Made by a program: the position numbers and the translations under genes
In this document: one piece after another, positions 14,383 through 19,368 of the stretch
Numbering within the stretch: position 1 is the first letter of the stretch
Layout: each line of letters starts with the position of its first letter
NCBI GenBank assembly: GCA_030639705.1
Contig: DAOWKX010000093.1
Span: forward strand, 1 to 19,368
Length of the DNA: 19,368 bases
Direction: 5' to 3'
Source of the DNA: Candidatus Aminicenantota bacterium
GTDB taxonomy: Bacteria > Acidobacteriota > Aminicenantia > UBA2199
Notes under the pieces: generated by a model
Databases searched by the model: none
Seen by the model: the letters and a program-made list of their open reading frames with translations, nothing else
What the model was told of the DNA's origin: nothing

Positions 14383-16143
14383 ATGGATATAAAGGATCAA
14401 ATAAAGAGAAGTGCCTCCATTGTAGACGTTGCATCTTTGTATGTGAACCTGAAACCAGCCGGGAAATATTTTAAGGCTCTTTGTCCATTCCATACAGAAA
14501 AAACACCATCATTTTTTGTAATGCCTGAAAAAAATACCTATAGTTGTTATGGATGCAACCGATTTGGTGATATTTTTACCCTGGTCCAGGAGATGGAAAA
14601 TATCAGTTTCCCGGAGGCCATGAATTTATTAATCGAGAGATTTAATATTCCAGTCCAGAAGCCGGATTATAAAAAGATCATAAAAAAGGACGAGTATATA
14701 AAAATCAATGAAATAGCCAATGAATTTTTTAGAAAGAATCTGAATGGTTCCACCGGGGATAAGAAAGCGATTGAATATTTGAGCAATAGAGGAATCCATG
14801 CAAATACAATGCATTTATTTTCCCTGGGTTATGCGGAGAATAAATGGGATGCTCTTTATTTATATCTGGATGAAAAAAAGTGTGATATTGAAAAGGCAAT
14901 TCAACTGGGTTTATTGATAAAGAGTGACAACAAGCGTATTTATGATCGTTTCCGTGGACGGATTATTTTCCCAATTTTTTCAGAATCGGGATCTGTTATA
15001 GCTTTCGGGGGCAGGACCTTATTCAATGAATCCAACAAATATTTAAATTCTCCCGATACACCGTTGTTTAAAAAAGGGAAACATCTATATGGATTTCATC
15101 TGGCAAAAAAGTCAATACGGGAAACAAAAGTTGCGATTTTGGTGGAAGGATATTTTGATATGATTTCACTTTATCAAAATGGAATAGAAAATGCGATTGC
15201 ATCTTTGGGCACGGCTTTGACCGAAACACAGATTAATTTGATAAAACGATTTTCCGATGAGATTTATATGTTTTATGATATGGATACGGCTGGTGTCTCT
15301 GCTACCCTGCGGGGAATTGAGAAAATGTTTCAACAGAATATAAATCCCCGTATTATGAGCACAAGGTCTGCCAAGGATCCGGATGATTTCATCAGAGACA
15401 AAGGAAAAAAAGCATTTAAAGAGCTGATTGACAGTGCAATGCCGGGTTTTAAATTCATCCTGGATAAAATTTCCCGAGACTATTCCTTAAATGTTCCGGA
15501 AAAAAAAAGGAATGCCCTTGAAAAAGTCAGGTATTTTTTGAATCAGATTGAAGATCCGATGATTCGGGAGGGATATAAGCAGTTGGCGGCTGATTTTTTA
15601 AAGGTTGAGCCAAAAATGATAAACCTGGATAGGGCATCAGAAAAGCGTGATGATGCCGCAAATCGACCGCTTTTGATTAAAACCGATGAAAAGGAGTTTA
15701 TTGAATCGATTTTGTTGGAACCGGAGTTTATTAAAGAGATAAAGGCATTATTTACCGAAGAAATTTTATCAGTACTTTCATCGAAAAATATCATCATGGC
15801 AATTTTTAATAACTTTGATGAAGAAACAAATCAGATTAATTATCAAAAAATAGCATCAGAAATCAATGAGTCCGAGAAAGCCAGGTTTAATCGGATATTT
15901 TTATCCAGTGAAAGTTTGAAAAAAGACAGACAGAAAATAGCAGAAAACATCGAGGCCAGTTTTTTAAGTTTTCAGAACACGTTGAATGAACGGAAAACAA
16001 TTGAGTTAAATCAGGAAATCAGGATTGCAGAGCGGGATGGGGATTTTAATAAAGTGAATCAATTAATGGTGCTGAAAAATCAATTTGTACGAAAAAGGCA
16101 TAAATTTAGCGGAGGAAAAACGGTTGAGACAAGGCAAGCATAA
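14383..16143 (+). CDS. dnaG: DNA primase
   Basis: The 586-residue protein has the DnaG order of domains. The CHC2 zinc-binding domain has ligands C34, H37, C55 and C58 (CPFH ... CYGC). The primase catalytic core contains the RFRGRIIFPI segment (189-198). The TOPRIM domain has acidic residues VEGYFD (E255), FYDMDTAG (D299, D301) and KDPDDF (D332). The C-terminal part (about 395-586) should bind the replicative helicase DnaB but is divergent. DnaG makes RNA primers for lagging-strand synthesis. The gene is directly followed by rpoD, as in the classical macromolecular-synthesis operon, but no rpsU precedes it; instead recD2 is divergent upstream. Its 3' end overlaps the proposed rpoD start and carries that gene's ribosome-binding site. 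Confidence 0.96.
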   Translation: MDIKDQIKRSASIVDVASLYVNLKPAGKYFKALCPFHTEKTPSFFVMPEKNTYSCYGCNRFGDIFTLVQEMENISFPEAMNLLIERFNIPVQKPDYKKIIKKDEYIKINEIANEFFRKNLNGSTGDKKAIEYLSNRGIHANTMHLFSLGYAENKWDALYLYLDEKKCDIEKAIQLGLLIKSDNKRIYDRFRGRIIFPIFSESGSVIAFGGRTLFNESNKYLNSPDTPLFKKGKHLYGFHLAKKSIRETKVAILVEGYFDMISLYQNGIENAIASLGTALTETQINLIKRFSDEIYMFYDMDTAGVSATLRGIEKMFQQNINPRIMSTRSAKDPDDFIRDKGKKAFKELIDSAMPGFKFILDKISRDYSLNVPEKKRNALEKVRYFLNQIEDPMIREGYKQLAADFLKVEPKMINLDRASEKRDDAANRPLLIKTDEKEFIESILLEPEFIKEIKALFTEEILSVLSSKNIIMAIFNNFDEETNQINYQKIASEINESEKARFNRIFLSSESLKKDRQKIAENIEASFLSFQNTLNERKTIELNQEIRIAERDGDFNKVNQLMVLKNQFVRKRHKFSGGKTVETRQA

Positions 16144-18016
16144 AGGAGAGTCATTAAAAAAACCCAAAGCGAAAGATAAAATATCAAAAAATAACAAAAA
16201 AATTGATATTTCCGATCCGGTTATCGATGAATTGGTCAAGATTGCCAAGAGTAATAATGGAGAATTGAAGAATGAAGATTTCAATCAATTTTTACAAGAT
16301 AATCATCTTTTAAAGCAAAAACGGGAAATCATGTCTCTTTTGGCAAACATTGATATTAAACTGAAGCGATCTCAACCGACCCTGAAACCGGAAAGACTAA
16401 AGTTGTACAATGATTTTTTAATCCAATATAAGAAAGAATTGAGATCCATTATGCGACGAGCCAAAAAAAATTTTGGCATGGTGGAGAGTACCTATATTCT
16501 TAAACTTTTTGACAGCGATGATATATTGAAAAAAAATATAAAGCTTTTAAGACACTATCTCAAGGAAAGTGAAGTCAAAATAGTCAAAGTTCCAAAATCA
16601 CGGTCCCAGAAAACGTCTGATGAAAAGAGCGAAATTGTCGGGGATCCGGTCAGACAATATCTGCGGGAAATGGGGCATGTTAATCTATTGTCCCGCAGTG
16701 AAGAGATAAAGATTGCAAAAAAAATTGAACGTGGAGAAAAGAAGGTCATTAAATCATTATCCAAGACAAATATTGTTTTGAATTCGGTGATTGAACTGGG
16801 ACGGGATGTACTGGAAGGAATAAAAGACATTGATGAAGTGATTGATGTGAATGAAGATTTATATGACGAATCCAAAAGGCAGGCGGTTCAAGATAAGTTT
16901 TTAATACAGTTTGAAAATCTGAATCGTTATAAAAGAGAGCTGAAGAATCTGAAAGTCTCCAAGGCGTCCAATTTTATTATTGCCAAGAAAATGCTGGAAA
17001 TTACCCATTTGATTCAGAGTATGTCTATCCTTTATGAACATAAAAAAACCTTTATCAATAAGATACAACAGTTAAAAGAAAATTATGACCATGTCCAGGG
17101 TAGAATTTCAAAATTGAGGTATGAATCGGATGGTTTATCCAAAAGAAATGAAACCTATAAAAAATTGAGGAGCGAAATAACCAGCTATAAGTCCAGGTTG
17201 AATAAACTGAACATAAAATATGAAATAAATCCCGAGGATCTCTTTAAGACCTGTGCAGATATTGAAGAAGGTCAGAGATTGATCGAGCTATCCAAGAATG
17301 ATCTGGTAGAATCAAATTTAAGATTGGTTGTTTCGATTGCCAAAAAATATATTAACCGGGGTCTGCAATTTTCTGATCTGATTCAGGAAGGAAATATCGG
17401 ACTGATGAAGGCAGTTGAAAAATTTGAATATCAAAGGGGATACAAATTTTCCACCTATGCCACCTGGTGGATCAGACAGGCCATCACAAGAGCCATTGCA
17501 GATCAAGCGAGAACCATCAGGATTCCGGTTCATATGATTGAAACCATTCATAAGATAAATAGAACCCAGAGGCGTCTGGTTCAGGAGCTGGGAAAAGAGC
17601 CAACTGAAGAAGAAATTGCCAAAGAAACCGGTTTTTCTTCTGACAAAATTAGAAAAATACTTAAAATCGCACAGGAACCGATTTCTTTGGAAACCCCGGT
17701 AGGTGATGACGATTCACATCTCCGTGATTTCCTGGAAGATGATAAAACTGTTTCTCCTCCGGAGATTGTATCGCAGATGAATCTGAGAGAACAGATTGAG
17801 CTAATCCTATCTTCATTAACAGAACGGGAAGCCAAAGTGATTCAGAGACGGTTTGGTTTAATAGATGGCAATGAACATACTCTGGAAGAAGTTGGACAGG
17901 AATTTCAGGTGACCAGAGAAAGGATCAGGCAGATTGAAGCCAAGGCCTTAAGAAAATTAAAGAAGAAGGCCAAGAAACTTGTTAACTTTCTTGATAAACC
18001 TGAAGAATTTGAATAA
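16124..18016 (+). CDS. rpoD: Primary sigma factor RpoD (sigma-70 family) with an extra N-terminal segment
   Basis: I choose TTG at 16124 because a GGAGG (16111-16115) lies 8 nt upstream; this gives 630 residues and a 20-nt overlap with dnaG. The frame is open upstream to 16085. A region 1.1-like helical part (about 30-78) is followed by an unusual basic helical stretch (about 80-170). Region 1.2 starts near residue 174 (DPVRQYLREMGHVNLLSRSEE) and the non-conserved region spans about 230-390. Region 2 includes NLRLVVSIAKKYINRGLQFSDLI and the -10 recognition helix STYATWWIRQAI (about 398-465). Region 3 runs to about 550. Region 4 ends with the -35 recognition helix VTRERIRQIEAKALRKLK. It directs RNA polymerase to housekeeping promoters, consistent with the TTGAC(A/T)/TATAAT-like boxes in the window. 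Confidence 0.95.
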   Translation: MRQGKHKGESLKKPKAKDKISKNNKKIDISDPVIDELVKIAKSNNGELKNEDFNQFLQDNHLLKQKREIMSLLANIDIKLKRSQPTLKPERLKLYNDFLIQYKKELRSIMRRAKKNFGMVESTYILKLFDSDDILKKNIKLLRHYLKESEVKIVKVPKSRSQKTSDEKSEIVGDPVRQYLREMGHVNLLSRSEEIKIAKKIERGEKKVIKSLSKTNIVLNSVIELGRDVLEGIKDIDEVIDVNEDLYDESKRQAVQDKFLIQFENLNRYKRELKNLKVSKASNFIIAKKMLEITHLIQSMSILYEHKKTFINKIQQLKENYDHVQGRISKLRYESDGLSKRNETYKKLRSEITSYKSRLNKLNIKYEINPEDLFKTCADIEEGQRLIELSKNDLVESNLRLVVSIAKKYINRGLQFSDLIQEGNIGLMKAVEKFEYQRGYKFSTYATWWIRQAITRAIADQARTIRIPVHMIETIHKINRTQRRLVQELGKEPTEEEIAKETGFSSDKIRKILKIAQEPISLETPVGDDDSHLRDFLEDDKTVSPPEIVSQMNLREQIELILSSLTEREAKVIQRRFGLIDGNEHTLEEVGQEFQVTRERIRQIEAKALRKLKKKAKKLVNFLDKPEEFE

Positions 18017-18041
18017 TTATTTTCGCGGTCACAATTTTAAC

Positions 18042-18068
18042 AAATAGTATCAAAAATAAAAACTATTT
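18042..18068. terminator. Possible AT-rich hairpin downstream of rpoD
   Basis: AAATAGT (18042-18048) pairs with ACTATTT (18062-18068) around a 13-nt loop; an alternative outer pairing is ACAAATA (18040-18046) with TATTTGT (18069-18075). The stems are weak and no T-run follows immediately. Position between the convergent rpoD and xer genes is the main reason to list it. Confidence 0.25.
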
Positions 18069-18090
18069 TATTTGTAAAAAGCTTATTAAT

Positions 18091-18116
18091 AAATGGTCTC
18101 TGTCCCTATTTTTTTT
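18091..18116. repeat. REP/RAYT-like repeat remnant next to the xer stop codon
   Basis: AAATGGTCTCTGTCCCTA followed by a run of eight T lies in the rpoD-xer gap and runs into the TAA stop of the xer gene. It closely resembles the GGTGTCTGTCCC(T/C)ATTTT-type sequence that I associate, from memory, with REP-associated tyrosine transposase (RAYT) elements. No transposase gene is present and no second copy was seen in the window, so this would be a solitary repeat. Confidence 0.35.
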
Positions 18117-19023
18117 ACTCTTTACTCCGGGGATGGTACTGGTCATACATTTTTTTCACTTTGTCTTTTGTCAAATAGGTATAAATTTCTGTGGTGGATA
18201 TACTGGAATGTCCTAACATCATTTGAACCGATCGCAAATCTGCTCCTTTTTCCATCAGATGAGTGGCAAAGGAGTGTCTGAGTGTATGGGGAGTAAATGT
18301 TGATGCAATTCCCAGTTGTCGACCATATCCTTTAATGATTTTCCAGAGTCCCTGGCGGGTCAATTTTTCTCCCCTTCGATTTAAAAAAACAGTGGTGTTG
18401 TTTTTATTCTTGAGAAGTGTGGGCCGAATTTCCTTCAGATAGATTTCCAAGAAATTCTTTGCCTTATCTCCCAGGGGGATGACTCTCTCACGGTTTCCCT
18501 TTCCCATCACCCTGATAAAACTTTCCCTGGCATAGATATTCTCCAGTTTCAATTCTGTTGTCTCTGATATTCTTAATCCTGTTCCGTACATGAGTTCCAG
18601 TATTGCCTTGTTTCTAATACCCAAAGGTCTGGTTTGATCCGGAGTGTTAAGCAGGGCGATGACCTGGGAAATACTCATATAATGCGGCAGGATTTTCCAT
18701 TTTTTTGGAAACTCAATGTTGGCGAAAGGATTGTGATCCATCATTCCTTCGGAAACAAGGTATTTGTAAAAACTTTTTAATGCAGAAATGAGATGAGACT
18801 GCGTGGCCAGGGCAATGCCCTTAATGGCTTCGGTTTTAATGAATTGGATTGCCTGTTGCTCGGAAACAGCGGAATGATTAATTTTATTATTCTGAAAATA
18901 TTGCTTGAGTTTTTCGAGCTCCTGTTTATAGGAATAAATGGTATTGTTTGAAAGTCCCTTTTCCATTTCCAGGAAAGCAAGGTATGATTTCTGATCCGAG
19001 ATAAATTTTTTTTTGTCAAACAT
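18115..19023 (-). CDS. xerD: Tyrosine recombinase, XerD/XerC type
   Basis: From the ATG at 19023 the protein has 302 residues, close to E. coli XerD (298). The N-terminal SAM-like core-binding domain covers about 8-95, with the EKGLSNNTIYSYKQEL motif. The catalytic domain holds R151 (GTGLRISE), K175 (GKGNRERVIPL), H246 and R249 (HTLRHSFATHL), H272 (LGHSSISTT) and nucleophile Y281. This is the full set and within 1-3 positions of E. coli XerD numbering. It should resolve chromosome dimers at dif with a partner recombinase; the XerC/XerD distinction is not certain. A longer start at 19080 overlaps the apgM stop and would add 19 residues not typical of the family. An AGGAG lies 13 nt before 19023. 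It follows apgM in a leftward operon. Confidence 0.92.
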   Translation of the reverse strand: MFDKKKFISDQKSYLAFLEMEKGLSNNTIYSYKQELEKLKQYFQNNKINHSAVSEQQAIQFIKTEAIKGIALATQSHLISALKSFYKYLVSEGMMDHNPFANIEFPKKWKILPHYMSISQVIALLNTPDQTRPLGIRNKAILELMYGTGLRISETTELKLENIYARESFIRVMGKGNRERVIPLGDKAKNFLEIYLKEIRPTLLKNKNNTTVFLNRRGEKLTRQGLWKIIKGYGRQLGIASTFTPHTLRHSFATHLMEKGADLRSVQMMLGHSSISTTEIYTYLTKDKVKKMYDQYHPRSKE

Positions 19024-19069
19024 GGATAAATGGACTCTCCTGGCGTTCAATTGATGTTTGGATATTGAA

Positions 19070-19368
19070 TCAGGCTCCATATTTTTTAAATTTCATTGAA
19101 TGTGCCATCATTAAGGGAAGAATATCAATAGAATAAAATCGGCCAAGAACTCCTTTTGCACATTGATTTTCAGAGAAATTTATGCCTTTTTCCATATTCA
19201 GACGCTGGTATTGTGATTTTATCAAGAAGGGGTTGGGGTGCCAGGAATGGGATTTCATTATACTGGGCGTTGAATGGTCTCCGGTAACAACCAGTGTGCT
19301 TGGATTCAGTTTTATGAACTTTTTAAGGTTTTTATCAAATTCTTCGATGATTTTTACCTTTTTTCCAA
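19070..19368 (-). CDS. apgM: 2,3-bisphosphoglycerate-independent phosphoglycerate mutase, archaeal type (C-terminal part; 5' truncated by window)
   Basis: The frame is open from the right edge of the window to a TGA at 19070-19072 and encodes the last 98 residues. The segment LVVTGDHSTPSIMKSHSWHP contains the metal-binding Asp-His of the alkaline-phosphatase-superfamily phosphoglycerate mutases. The NPFLI, CAKGVLGRF and final KKYGA pieces match the C-terminus of the ApgM (archaeal-type iPGM) family. ApgM interconverts 3- and 2-phosphoglycerate in glycolysis and gluconeogenesis without the 2,3-bisphosphoglycerate cofactor. The xer gene follows on the same strand. An ATG overlapping the last 11 nt of apgM could start the xer frame, but a later start is more likely. 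Confidence 0.88.
   Translation of the reverse strand, partial: GKKVKIIEEFDKNLKKFIKLNPSTLVVTGDHSTPSIMKSHSWHPNPFLIKSQYQRLNMEKGINFSENQCAKGVLGRFYSIDILPLMMAHSMKFKKYGA

Noticed and set aside
16085..16123. Longer rpoD start at TTG 16085
   Set aside because: It has no ribosome-binding site and lies deeper in dnaG; the TTG at 16124 has GGAGG at a suitable distance.
19024..19080. Longer xer start at ATG 19080 overlapping the apgM stop
   Set aside because: It adds 19 residues not seen in XerC/XerD proteins. The 302-residue form matches E. coli XerD length and catalytic residue numbering.

Overview
The window is a compact, AT-rich bacterial chromosome segment. It has housekeeping genes (dnaG, rpoD, recD2, a xerD-type recombinase, archaeal-type phosphoglycerate mutase), a RodZ-like cell-shape protein and several surface-carbohydrate genes, which suggests an uncultured Gram-negative-type bacterium. 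The mix of a RodZ-like gene coupled to a helical-repeat gene, a CARDB lipoprotein-like secreted protein, UpxY and ApgM would fit a low-GC member of an Acidobacteriota-like lineage such as Candidatus Aminicenantes. That is an inference from gene content only. No tRNA, rRNA, CRISPR array or complete insertion sequence was seen.

Region 1 (1-6.1 kb): the 3' end of a large Ig-like extracellular protein; a leftward rodZ-like/helical-repeat pair joined by an ATGA overlap; a rightward unrecognised multi-pass membrane protein; a leftward secreted CARDB protein with a duplicated cysteine-containing C-terminal module; and a rightward aminoglycoside-phosphotransferase-fold kinase resembling sugar kinases of the AmgK type.

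Region 2 (5.8-11.7 kb): a leftward pair (sulfotransferase, then a DUF3467-like small protein) faces a rightward glycan block. That block is an UpxY/RfaH-type NusG paralogue, an alkaline-phosphatase-superfamily hydrolase that appears to start at a rare ATT codon, then a dehydrogenase, hexapeptide acetyltransferase and PLP aminotransferase. The last three are a WlbA-WlbB-WlbC (WbpB-D-E)-like set that would make a 2,3-diacetamido-type UDP-sugar. The dehydrogenase has its own sigma-70-type promoter candidate.

Region 3 (11.7-19.4 kb): leftward recD2 followed by a DUF2892 mini membrane protein; divergently, dnaG and rpoD overlap by 20 nt as a macromolecular-synthesis operon; then leftward apgM (truncated by the window edge) followed by a xerD-type recombinase whose 3' end abuts a sequence resembling REP/RAYT-associated repeats.

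The most notable signals are: the ATT initiation codon of the hydrolase; three promoters sharing a TTGACT -35 element that sit so close to their ATGs that leaderless or nearly leaderless, Shine-Dalgarno-free mRNAs are predicted; the exact 37-residue Cys-Cys duplication in the CARDB protein; and an extra segment of about 90 residues between regions 1.1 and 1.2 of the primary sigma factor.
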